This document shows, in pieces, positions 19,727-26,929 of a stretch of 26,929 bases of DNA (its first letter is position 1; each line of letters starts with the position of its first letter). This DNA is from Seminavis robusta (lineage: Eukaryota > Bacillariophyta > Bacillariophyceae > Naviculales > Naviculaceae), in contig CAICTM010001559.1 of NCBI GenBank assembly GCA_903772945.1, positions 1 to 26,929 of the forward strand, given 5' to 3'. A model generated the notes under the pieces. That model saw nothing but the letters and a program-made list of their open reading frames with translations. It did not search any database and was not told the origin of the DNA. The translations under genes and the position numbers were made by a program.

Positions 19727-20911
19727 ATGGATGGCCACCAGTATTGGGTCCGCCAGAGGCGGATGATGATGTTTGCAGCAAGTTTGATGCTTCAAGACAG
19801 CAGCTTCAGACAAAATCAAAATGATGAGGGTCGCAGCAGGAGACAGCGAGTGCTACCCAGATCAGCGCTGTTAAGCCCAAGCCAATCGCCTTGGGTTGCT
19901 GTTTACAATTCTGGTAGTGATCAAGCCATGATTACAATTACTGGATTTGACAATCGAGCATTCAGAAACTTGTTGGAGTTGTTTGCTCCTTGGTTTAACA
20001 GCCACACTCCCTGGACTGGAAGACAAGATGGCACCACTTGCAAGAGACTGCGTCGTCGCCGCTTCAATAGTGGAAGAAATCGCATCATCAGTGAGAGTGC
20101 TTGTTTGGCATTGGTTCTCACTTGGTACAGATTTCGCGGAGCTTTGTTCCAACTGCAAGGTTGGTTTGGCTTTACCAGTACTCACACCAGTGTTTGGTTG
20201 AGGTTTGGAAGACGTGGCTTGCTTTCCCTTCTCCAAAACCATCCACTTGCAAGAGTGGCGATTCCAACTGATGAGAAGATCGAGCGATTGAAAGAAGCTG
20301 TTCTTCATCGTCACCCAGCCTTGGAAAATGTCTATTGTGTGGCCGATGGACTTAAGCTTACCTTTGAGCGACACGATGATCTTGATGAGCAATCCATGTA
20401 CTACAATGGATGGACGCACGACCATTACATAACCAATCTGTTCGTGTTCTCTGTGGATGGGTATATCATTCACTGTATTCTGAACGCTCCGGGTTCAATG
20501 CATGACTCCACTTTGGCAGCTTATGGTGGCACATATGATCTCTTGGAATCCATCCACCAGCGCACAGGAGGAATTTGTTGTGTGGACTCAGCCTTCACAG
20601 CAACCAACAATCCATTTATCATCAAGTCTTCAGAGAACTTTTCCACAGCTGAAACAGCAGCTGAAATGATTGTTCGCGACCAAGCTACCTCTCTTCGACA
20701 AGCCGCTGAATGGGGCATGAGAGCCTTGCAAGGTGCCTTCCCTCGCTTGAAAGACCGAATCCAACTTGAAGAAAACGGCGAGCGTATCATTATTCTGAAG
20801 CTTATGACTTGCCTTTACAATGCCAGAATCTCATTGGTGGGTCTCAACCAGCTACAGAACACATATGTTCCCATGTGGAGCATCGACGCTCGCTACTTCA
20901 TTACTCCCTAG
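19727..20911 (+). CDS. PIF/Harbinger DDE transposase (DDE_Tnp_4 type)
   Basis: From the first in-frame ATG at 19727 the protein has 394 residues. The frame is open upstream to a stop at 19592-19594 but only through a TTG codon, so the shorter form is preferred unless a 5' exon exists. The N-terminal third carries a basic helical region (KRLRRRRFNSGRNRI). The catalytic core shows CVADGLKL (Asp207), the conserved NAPGSMHDS block (about 252-261), CVDSAF (Asp287) and AAEWGMRALQGAFPRLK (Glu338), the D-D-E pattern of Harbinger transposases, in which the E-box ends with a hydrophobic-Lys-x-Arg type segment. It would act in the nucleus on the 46-bp ends, helped by the Myb-like partner encoded next to it. 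No stops or frameshifts are seen. Confidence 0.9.
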   Translation: MDGHQYWVRQRRMMMFAASLMLQDSSFRQNQNDEGRSRRQRVLPRSALLSPSQSPWVAVYNSGSDQAMITITGFDNRAFRNLLELFAPWFNSHTPWTGRQDGTTCKRLRRRRFNSGRNRIISESACLALVLTWYRFRGALFQLQGWFGFTSTHTSVWLRFGRRGLLSLLQNHPLARVAIPTDEKIERLKEAVLHRHPALENVYCVADGLKLTFERHDDLDEQSMYYNGWTHDHYITNLFVFSVDGYIIHCILNAPGSMHDSTLAAYGGTYDLLESIHQRTGGICCVDSAFTATNNPFIIKSSENFSTAETAAEMIVRDQATSLRQAAEWGMRALQGAFPRLKDRIQLEENGERIIILKLMTCLYNARISLVGLNQLQNTYVPMWSIDARYFITP

Positions 20912-21106
20912 CCATGTAATATACAGTAGTCAGGTTGTTCACAGTTTCACTAGTTGTCTTATTCGTTTATTGCTATTGGATCGTTGATTGGCTTGTTGTT
21001 ATTCTTCTTCTTTTCTGCTATTGCGTTGATTGGCTTGTTGTTGTTCTTTGTTTCTTTTCTTGGACAATCGTTCTCCTCTTGACCTCGAGGCTTTCTGCAT
21101 CTGCTT

Positions 21107-22768
21107 TTAAATGGCTCTACTGGAATTCTTATCTGCAGTGTCACCATTCTTCTTCTTTTCTTCTTCTTCATCTTCCTTGGCTTTGCGTCCATAGTACTCA
21201 ACAGGATCAAGCTCGACACAGTCTTCATCGGACGAATCAGCATCCTCCAGGAGTTCTGTCTGGCTCTGACTGAGGCCTTGGCTTAGTCGAGGCACCTTCT
21301 GTTTCTTGCCTGCTTCTTTTTCAGCCAATTCTTCCTTTTCCTTTCTCTTCTTCTGTTTCCGCATGCGCTTCTTAGCATCATGGGCTCTCTTACGTGCAAG
21401 ACGATGCTTGAATGACACACCGCGGTCAAAAGTGTCATCATCAGAGTCAGAAGAAGAAAGCTTCAAGCTACCCCAATCGATATCTTCCACTGGTTCTTTT
21501 TTTTCCTTGTCAGCCGAAGCTTGGGTAAGAGGACTGTCTACGGCCGCTTCTGGGGCCCTTGCGCTTGTTGAGAACATGGGCAATTCGACTTGTCTTCCTG
21601 ACCAGGCGGTAGCAATGGCCGTGACTGTAGATGCCAAAACTGTCATCATCTGCATTCTGTCCTCTCGGGCTTGATGGGATTCTTCTGCACGACGCTGGGT
21701 TTCTTTCATGTCGCTTAGCATCATGTATTCCATAATACTGTCCTGTTTCGCTTTCTTCCTGACAGCTTTGGTCTGACTCTTGCTGGTATCCACGGTGTTG
21801 GGGGTAGTGTCATTACTCGACGAATAAGGAGCATTAAAGGGATCTGCACCAACTCCTGCTTGCATGTTTTCCAACCCAGCTTTCTCCTTTATCATGTTTG
21901 CAATCTGCTTGGCTTGGCGGACCAAAGGAGGACAGTTTGGGTCTCCAGTTGGTGGCTTAGCCAATGCATACTTATTGAATTGGGCCCTCAAGGATGGCAA
22001 CTCGCGATGACGAACATTGTTGCTGTTGTAGTCATCAGCTACCTTTTCCCACTCAGCTTTACCAATTGGAAGCTTCTTCTTAATGGTATCAAACAAGCTG
22101 CTTCTTTCATCCTCGGTAAACCATCCCGCTGCTCCTCCTTTGCTACCAGATCCTCCTTTAGCACTCTTGGATGGGGCTTTCTTCCTTGAAGCAATGCTCT
22201 CTTTCTTGAGTGCAACTGCCAACTGTGGGTTGGAATGCAATCCCTGACGACGTTGCTGCTCAGGAGAAGGCAGACATGGTGGGGCACTCGACCTGCCAGA
22301 AGAGACTCTCTGGTACGGCATGGCATAGCGCCCGCAGCCAGATGTGAAAGGAGCGACGTCATTGATTCCATGGTAAAGATCCGGGTCATAACTCATATTG
22401 TAGAAGCCATCCATCACCAAAGGCTTTCTGGCGATAGACGGAGCAGGAGGAGGGTTAGATCCATGACAAGTATGATTGCTTACATTGCTGGGAGGAGTGC
22501 GCAAGTCAGCAATCAGCGTTCCAGCGGCATCCTGCCTTTTCTTCTCCTCTGCATCATGTTTTTCAACTGCTTCTCGCATGGTACGACCTAAGGCTTGCTC
22601 AGGGCGATTATTGGACCAGATGGTTCGATTTGCAGTTGAAGAAACACCAGGAATAGCTCCAGTACGTCGGTTATTACCGGGAGGCGGAAGAGCCCCACCA
22701 GCAGCAGCTTCCATTGGCTGCATCTTGGATTTTTTGTTCTCCTTTCCTTGGGGCTTTTCGGCTTGCAT
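21107..22768 (-). CDS. Myb/trihelix-like accessory protein of the Harbinger element
   Basis: 553 residues, intronless, with ATG at 22768. The N-terminal 200 residues are low-complexity (Gly/Pro/Ser). A Myb/SANT-like helical domain covers about 214-298, starting GWFTEDERSSLFDTIKKKLP and including WEKVADDYN; it resembles the DUF6818/Myb-like domains seen in stramenopile transposon proteins. A second, charged region (about 330-400) looks coiled-coil. The C-terminal 120 residues alternate acidic stretches and Lys/Arg-rich runs typical of nuclear proteins. In PIF/Harbinger elements a Myb-like protein of this kind binds the element ends and brings the transposase into the nucleus. The tail-to-tail position with the transposase inside shared TIRs supports that role. 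Confidence 0.8.
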   Translation of the reverse strand: MQAEKPQGKENKKSKMQPMEAAAGGALPPPGNNRRTGAIPGVSSTANRTIWSNNRPEQALGRTMREAVEKHDAEEKKRQDAAGTLIADLRTPPSNVSNHTCHGSNPPPAPSIARKPLVMDGFYNMSYDPDLYHGINDVAPFTSGCGRYAMPYQRVSSGRSSAPPCLPSPEQQRRQGLHSNPQLAVALKKESIASRKKAPSKSAKGGSGSKGGAAGWFTEDERSSLFDTIKKKLPIGKAEWEKVADDYNSNNVRHRELPSLRAQFNKYALAKPPTGDPNCPPLVRQAKQIANMIKEKAGLENMQAGVGADPFNAPYSSSNDTTPNTVDTSKSQTKAVRKKAKQDSIMEYMMLSDMKETQRRAEESHQAREDRMQMMTVLASTVTAIATAWSGRQVELPMFSTSARAPEAAVDSPLTQASADKEKKEPVEDIDWGSLKLSSSDSDDDTFDRGVSFKHRLARKRAHDAKKRMRKQKKRKEKEELAEKEAGKKQKVPRLSQGLSQSQTELLEDADSSDEDCVELDPVEYYGRKAKEDEEEEKKKNGDTADKNSSRAI

Positions 22769-22909
22769 CTTCGAAAGAAAGTGAGCTTCAGAAATGAATC
22801 AAAAACTCGCCAGAAATGCCCAGAATGTTAAATGAAATAGATAGATGCCAAGATAGATCTCGAATGAAAGAACATCATATGCCACGGATCTTTGCCATCT
22901 TGTATTCTA

Positions 22910-22969
22910 CGAACAACAGAGAGCCAGCAGCAGCCGTCATTCGAACAACAGAGAGCCAGCAGCAGCCGT
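22910..22969. repeat. 28-bp direct repeat upstream of the Myb-like gene
   Basis: Two exact 28-bp copies (22910-22937 and 22942-22969), containing CAACAGAGAGCCAGCAGC and separated by 4 bp. They lie about 140-200 bp upstream of the minus-strand start codon inside the transposon, where promoter or transposase-binding sites would be expected. Confidence 0.85.
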
Positions 22970-23330
22970 TCGATATTTAACAGAATGGGTAGTGATGCAA
23001 AAGTACATCAGAGGTCTGATTCTAAAACCCTCATGATTGGTGCATTGTCTACAGCAGCTGCTTTGATTTGCCAAAAGCAGAACAACAGGTTTCATGCATG
23101 GTGGTCATCATGCACGAAATCTATAAAATTGTGGCGGCTGGTTTGACAGAACTTTATCGATGATCATCTTTCCACATGGGGCCTTAAGTAATCTTGATGA
23201 TCATATATAAATTTCTCGCAAGCGAAGTACCTCCACCGTAAAGCAATGGGGGGTATCAATTGACTTTGTTTTCCGGGTTCCCTTTCACTTGGCCAAAATC
23301 GAGCGGTTAAATTTAATTAAGCCTCCTAAC

Positions 23331-23376
23331 TTCTAGTCATGCGCCAAGCTAGTCAACCACCTTTCTGTAAGCTCCC
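23331..23376 (-). repeat. Right terminal inverted repeat of the Harbinger element
   Basis: 46 bp, the reverse complement of 19450-19495 with one mismatch; followed directly by the AGT target copy at 23377-23379. Confidence 0.95.
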
Positions 23377-23403
23377 AGTGGCACTATGTAGATCTAGCTT
23401 TAC

Positions 23404-23425
23404 CCTACGGTACCGGTACCGTAGG
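23404..23425. repeat. Perfect 22-bp palindrome centred on GGTACCGGTACC
   Basis: CCTACGGTACC and its exact reverse complement abut with no spacer. It sits between the Harbinger element and the next inverted-repeat element, only 5 bp outside the latter's left end, and is the longest perfect example of the GGTACC/TACCGGTA palindromes scattered through the window. Confidence 0.9.
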
Positions 23426-23430
23426 TACTA

Positions 23431-24204
23431 CTGGACCGTCCGACGTTTTTCACCCAGGAATCAGGATTTTAAAAAACTTCAAATTTCCACGACTGGAAAC
23501 AAGCCCTTAAGCAAGCCCATAAATCTTCAGCAAGCCCTTAAACAAGCCCCTAATAAACAAACCCTTAACAACAAGCCCTTAAGTTCTCAAAACAAACCCT
23601 TAAGCCTTCGTGTAAACCCCGTAGAACAAGCCCTCATCAGGAGCAAACAAGCCTTTAAATAAACAAGCCCTTAAAACAAACCCTTAAAGCTTCAACAAGC
23701 CCTTTTAAAAACAAGCCCTTAGAAAACAAGCCCTTAATTGTACTGGAGCCAGTCGTGTCAAGTTTTAAAGCCTGGACCTCTGTGGAAACTCGAGTCGTGC
23801 AACCGATCGTCTCCTAAATCCTTTTGATCGTCTCCTATTTAACGGATTTCGTCTCCTAAAAATAGGAGACGAAACGGATCATCTCTTAAATCTTTCGTCT
23901 CCTCTTAAATCGTCTCCTATTTTCAACGGATCGTCTCCTATTCTCAACTGATCGTCTCCTAAGTACACCATGTAAACTGTATGGTATCGTCTCCTAAATC
24001 TTTCGGATCGTCTCCTATTTCGAAACTATCGTCTCCTAAATGGAATGTCTCCTAATGAATCGTCTCCTAAATATAGGAGACGATTGCTTTCGTCTCCTAA
24101 ATCATTTCGATCGTCTCCTAAGCCTCGGTGTATCCTCTCTTAAGTAATTTGCCACGAATGACGTTTCCACAGAGGTCCTGAGTGAAAAACGTTGGACGGT
24201 CCTG
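23431..24204. mobile_element. Element A: inverted-repeat element filled with CGTCTCCTA motifs, left arm interrupted by element B
   Basis: The right arm (24163-24204) read in reverse complement matches a left arm that is split in two: 23431-23458 (ending TTTTTCACCCAGG) and 23776-23789 (ACCTCTGTGGAAAC). Joined, the arms agree at about 39 of 42 positions. Between the arms, 23806-24121 holds about 13 copies of TCGTCTCCT with A/T-rich 10-20-bp spacers. Two copies are inverted, forming CGTCTCCTAAA/TAGGAGACG hairpins near 23850 and 24060. No ORF is present. The structure fits a non-autonomous DNA transposon (MITE or foldback type). Target duplications are not clear. Confidence 0.65.
23459..23775. 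mobile_element. Element B: inverted-repeat element filled with CAAGCCCTTA motifs, nested in element A
   Basis: Imperfect inverted arms lie at 23462-23496 (CAGGATTTTAAA ... CACGACTGG) and 23749-23774 (CCAGTCGTG ... TTTAAAGCCTG). Between them, 23497-23748 consists of about 15 degenerate CAAGCCCTTAA/CAAACCCTTAA units. It interrupts the left arm of element A exactly between the CAGG and ACCTCTG parts that are contiguous in the right arm, which is direct evidence of later insertion. GGA flanks both sides (23457-23459, 23774-23776), a possible 3-bp target duplication; the exact ends are uncertain by a few bases. Confidence 0.6.
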
Positions 24205-24212
24205 GTACCGGG

Positions 24213-24881
24213 CCGGGGGGTGCCTCAAATCAACCTGATGTGTTTGATTAGAGCATGCAACACCGGGGTACCCCAAATCACAAAACCCAAATGGTTGGCA
24301 TCGAGTATCGCCGGCCGACCTGAGTCAACTGAATCAAATGGGTTTAGCGACCATGTGGCTTGCGCAAATCCGAGCTGTTTGCGCAGCCCAAACAGCCGAC
24401 CCAAACCGATTTAACTCATTGGATTCAAATTTACTTAAGGAGAAGAATTGCCACATCATCAATGACATCATTCTAACATAACCATAGGAGCGTTGAGTGT
24501 TCTCTTTCGCGAGCAAGCATAGTCTAGCAGCGAGGATGGTCAACCTCCAACCATTTGGGTTTTGTGATTTGGGGTACCCCGGTGTTGCATGCTCTTATAT
24601 CGCCAACCACCTGGACTTTGTAAACATGTGATGGCCAAAAGGTGGTGAAGAGTGGTCTAGTAACTAAGGCGGTCCAGAGTGGTAAGAGAAAAGCGGTAAA
24701 TAGACAGTAAACAAGCGGTAAAAAAGGTGGTAAAACAGGTGGTTGAAGGCGTTTGCAGGCGGTTGAAAGCGAATAAAGATGGCTAAAATGGGTTAAAGAC
24801 GGAAACGTCTTTGCCAAACTGTCAGAAAGGTGGGGTAAGAAAGGAAGGGACAAAAACCAGTCGGTTCGAGCCACCCCCCGG
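24213..24881. mobile_element. Element C: inverted-repeat element with GGCGGT/GGTGGTAAA motifs, containing a nested MITE
   Basis: Imperfect inverted arms of about 25 bp lie at 24213-24237 (CCGGGGGGTGCCTC...) and 24857-24881 (its reverse complement begins CCGGGGGGTGGCTC; 19 of 25 match). Inside, after the nested MITE (24251-24594), 24630-24810 is a run of about 13 degenerate AAGGYGGTWAAA or AAGCGGTAAA units. No ORF is present. The same design as elements A and B suggests a related origin. Confidence 0.5.
24248..24597. mobile_element. 344-bp MITE with 48-bp perfect TIRs and TTA target duplication
   Basis: The element is 24251-24594. The left arm starts GAGCATGCAACACCGGGGTA at 24251 and its exact reverse complement ends at 24594; perfect pairing continues for 48 bp (49 including the flanking A/T). 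TTA occurs on both sides (24248-24250 and 24595-24597). GAGCAT-type ends with a TTA duplication are characteristic of PIF/Harbinger (Tourist-like) MITEs. The 248-bp interior has no ORF. Its ends differ from those of the autonomous Harbinger element in this window, so another element must have mobilised it. It is inserted inside element C. Confidence 0.9.
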
Positions 24882-25149
24882 CCAGTACCGGTAACGGTAC
24901 CGGTACCAGCGCGGTACGACTGTATGCATCAAGCGAGACAGGCGCATTTGCATCATACATGTATGAAACGTGGATCCTGGGAATACAGAAGCACAGGCAG
25001 GTCATTTCCCTTGGCCTTCTCGTGACCACTGGTCCTTGATGCTTAAAGGAAGCGAGGTCACGTACCGGTATCTAGCCCGGCGAAGGCTCGCATTCTCACA
25101 TTTTTTTAAAATACCAGATCCAATTTCTTGGACAGAATTGTAACGCAGT

Positions 25150-25321
25150 TGTATTATACGTATAACATTTTCACTATGTATTCTACAGATCATACGTATT
25201 ACACATATAACCTTTTTAATATGTATTAGACAAGTCATACGTACAACACAAGTAACACAAGTGGAAAAATATTATACGTATTACATGTATTATGTGTTGT
25301 ACATGTTTTACGTATAATACA
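25150..25321. repeat. Element D: A/T-rich inverted-repeat array of TACGTA motifs
   Basis: Imperfect 19-bp inverted ends (25150-25168 and 25303-25321, 18 of 19 matching, TGTATTATACGT...) enclose about six further TACGTA, TACGTAT or TACATGTAT units in A/T-rich DNA. No ORF. It may be a fourth member of the motif-filled element series or simply an A/T-rich palindromic satellite. Confidence 0.55.
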
Positions 25322-25366
25322 TAGTGACGAATTTTTGCTAAGTTTTTTTGCCAGGTGTTTTGCTAG

Positions 25367-26361
25367 GTGTTTGGGAGGCAGAGAGGAAGATGCACTGTTA
25401 AGGCCATAATACCTGACAGCTTATCAAGTAAAATGGACTCTTACCTATCTGAACTCTCCCATGTTGCTAGATACAATATCAATGATGAAGAATGGACTCC
25501 TGCTTCAATCATTGTGAATGTAGCAACCTCACTAACTGATGATACACCAAAGGAGATAAACATTATGGATACTCTGGGGTTCGATAATTATCGAATGGAG
25601 AAATCGACGGTGTATTGGCTACCTTCGATGTATCAATCTTGTGATTCGGCGCATATTAAAGAAGTTTTGATGCCATACTTTGTACTTTCTTGCAAGACTG
25701 CTGGATTCCGTATCAAAAACAAGGGATTCGATAAGAGGCGGAATCACATTACCATATGTTGTTCAAGGAGTCGTTTTTACAAACAAAGGTCCCAAAAGGA
25801 GAGCAACAAAACCACCCAGACTCAGCTTCCTGTTGAGGGGGAGGGTGTCAAATGTCCATTCTCTTTCAATGTTCTATATAGCCAGGAACACAGACGATGA
25901 TATCTACCCAAGTTCCAGACAGGCAACAAGCTTCATCGTGGCCATGTACAACTGGAAGAGGCACAAGTGAAAGAAGTGTTAAGTACTCATCTTGGCACAG
26001 AAGCCGTTACACTAGCGGAACAATGCCTAAAGAACCATCTCTCGCCAAGTGTTGTTAAGACTTTACTTTATGAACGGACAGGCTCATCTCTAACTTCGAA
26101 ACAAATCGAATCTCTAAGGAAGAGTCTGCATCAAGGAGTGGTCTTGTCTTTGGTGAAGCCAGACGGTACCATCTCTCAAGTATCCCATCAGGAGGCGACA
26201 GCAGCAGATAGGCTACTTGCCAGATTGCAATCCGATCCAACAAAATCGTTCGTTGTCCTTTTTGCCTCATATGACTCCGGCCTTCTTCGAATTAGACAAT
26301 CACATAGGGGAGCCACTGCAATACACGGCTCTTAGCCTTATTCGCGACTCGATCCTAGATA
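25367..26361 (+). pseudogene. MULE/FAR1-type transposase N-terminal fragment, disabled
   Basis: The frame starts after a stop at 25364-25366; the first ATG is at 25433. A 177-codon ORF ends at TGA (25898-25900), but the same frame continues without another stop to 26335. The residues on either side (CPFSFNVLYSQEHRR, then YLPKFQTGNKLHRGH) match the C...W.L...H..H zinc-binding pattern of FAR1/FLYWCH-type MULE transposases with the stop replacing the Trp. The upstream ICCSRSRFYK segment fits the same domain. Near 26300-26310 a frameshift is likely, since the adjacent frame reads GEPLQYTALSLIRDSILDR up to the TGA ending at about 26361. The catalytic MULE domain is absent, so this is a truncated relic. 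Family assignment is by pattern and moderately sure. Confidence 0.6.
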
Positions 26362-26929
26362 GGGTTTGAGTTCGACTCATGACTGAGTCTCTCGTGATTG
26401 CGAATCAGCGATTCCGTCTTCGTTTGCGACGAGAGGAAAGAAGAGATTTGTCATCGAACTTGTGTTCTCGTGGAGTGGGATGGTGGTGTGAACGCATGCT
26501 TTCCTTAAGCAATCTTCATGGTGAAGGAATAGGTTTATGGTAGCTGAAATCTATTGTTTTTGTTAACAAAATTCAATACGCTAAAAGCTAGTGTAAAATC
26601 TTTCGAGTGTTTTTGATGTTTGATGAGAATGAAAGTTATGAGAGAGTTAGAAAGCTATGAAAAAAAATCAACGAGAGAGATATCACCATCAGATCGATAG
26701 ATGGTCCTCCGCGAGGAACTATAAACGTGTCAGATAGAGTAGGTTGCGGTAGTAGTAATCCTACGTATCTCCACGATCCTTAAACGGAACGCGTGGAAGA
26801 TTCGTTCTAGCATGGATGGATCTAGTAGCGTGGAAGTACTCATCGTGAGCTAAATATCTAGAGCAATGTTTCGTCGACAACCTAGTATGACTAGAGCGAG
26901 TCTTTTGAGAACCCTGTTTCAATAACTAT
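26362..26929. other. Right-edge region, no gene recognised
   Basis: There are no long ORFs. The DNA is A/T-rich with GAGAGAGA-like and AAAAAAAA runs and contains ACTATAAACG near 26720. It could be the continuation of the MULE element or an LTR of an element beyond the window, but no terminal repeat or primer-binding site can be shown here. Confidence 0.3.

Larger units (their letters stand above)
19450..23376. mobile_element. Apparently complete PIF/Harbinger-type DNA transposon (3927 bp)
   Basis: The ends are 46-bp terminal inverted repeats at 19450-19495 and 23331-23376, starting GGGGGCTTACAGAAAGG (left) and GGGAGCTTACAGAAAGG (right, reverse complement), with a single mismatch over 46 bp. 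Outside them AGT occurs on both sides (19447-19449 and 23377-23379), a 3-bp target duplication as expected for PIF/Harbinger. Inside are the two genes typical of the superfamily: a DDE transposase (plus) and a Myb/trihelix-like DNA-binding protein (minus), converging tail-to-tail with about 195 bp between stops. Both frames are open. The near-identical ends and intact genes suggest a recent insertion that may still be active. Confidence 0.9.

Noticed and set aside
23497..23748. Telomere-like CCCTTAA repeats
   Set aside because: The unit is CAAGCCCTTAA with variable spacing, not CCCTAA in register, and it is internal and bounded by inverted arms.
23497..24121. CRISPR-like arrays of short repeats
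   Set aside because: The repeats are only 9-12 bp, degenerate and with irregular spacers of 3-20 bp, in a eukaryotic transposon context with no cas genes.
24861..24873. tRNA B-box-like GGTTCGAG
   Set aside because: No A box, no foldable cloverleaf and no acceptor stem; it is part of the right arm of element C.
26362..26929. LTR of a retrotransposon
   Set aside because: No second copy, no TG...CA ends and no primer-binding site visible in the window.

Overview
The window looks like nuclear DNA of a diatom, most likely a pennate one with a repeat-rich genome of the Seminavis type; the genus is an inference from protein style, not proof. It is clearly eukaryotic. Four genes can be joined cleanly only by removing single short GT-AG introns of 74-101 nt, genes face both ways with about 0.4-2 kb between them, and there are no operons or ribosome binding sites. 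The proteins are single-pass Golgi-type enzymes, a four-CBS protein and a secreted Thr/Ala/Glu repeat protein studded with RRL motifs, the kind of R-x-L site known from processed diatom silica and cell-wall proteins. PIF/Harbinger and MULE-type transposon remains complete the picture.

Left part (1-9550). The first 1.3 kb holds three small minus-strand ORFs of doubtful meaning. Next comes a 934-residue membrane protein (minus, 2428-5232) with a disordered N-terminal region, one transmembrane segment and two bacterial AapJ/SBP_bac_3-like amino-acid-binding domains, the second lacking about 100 residues of its middle lobe. A GT17-like glycosyltransferase with one intron (minus, 6197-8073) is head-to-head with a four-CBS, AMPK-gamma-like protein with one intron (plus, 8444-9550). 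They share a 370-bp intergenic region full of GAATC/GAGTC pentamers.

Middle part (9551-18857). Here lie a two-exon glyoxalase-like (VOC) protein (11392-12311), a metallo-beta-lactamase-fold protein (13296-14093), the repeat-rich secreted protein (minus, 14541-16061, broken by a cluster of single-base losses) and a two-exon PC-esterase/TBL-like protein with GDS and DxxH motifs (17282-18857).

Right part (18858-26929) is a transposon graveyard. An apparently complete 3.9-kb PIF/Harbinger element (19450-23376) has 46-bp terminal inverted repeats (45 of 46 identical), a 3-bp AGT target duplication, an intact DDE transposase and a convergent Myb-like partner protein. Beyond it are at least four small terminal-inverted-repeat elements. 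Each is filled with a different degenerate 9-12-bp motif, two are involved in nesting, and one carries a 344-bp TTA-flanked MITE. Last is a MULE/FAR1-type transposase relic with an in-frame stop and a frameshift.

The host genes do not form an obvious pathway. Two (GT17-like, PC-esterase-like) fit secretory-pathway glycan synthesis or modification and two (the binding-protein receptor, the RRL protein) fit cell-surface roles, but the neighbourhood does not show that they work together. The most unusual signals are the series of motif-filled inverted-repeat elements, the strong excess of the palindrome TACCGGTA across the window, the tandem binding-protein receptor with one damaged domain, and the RRL-punctuated repeat protein.
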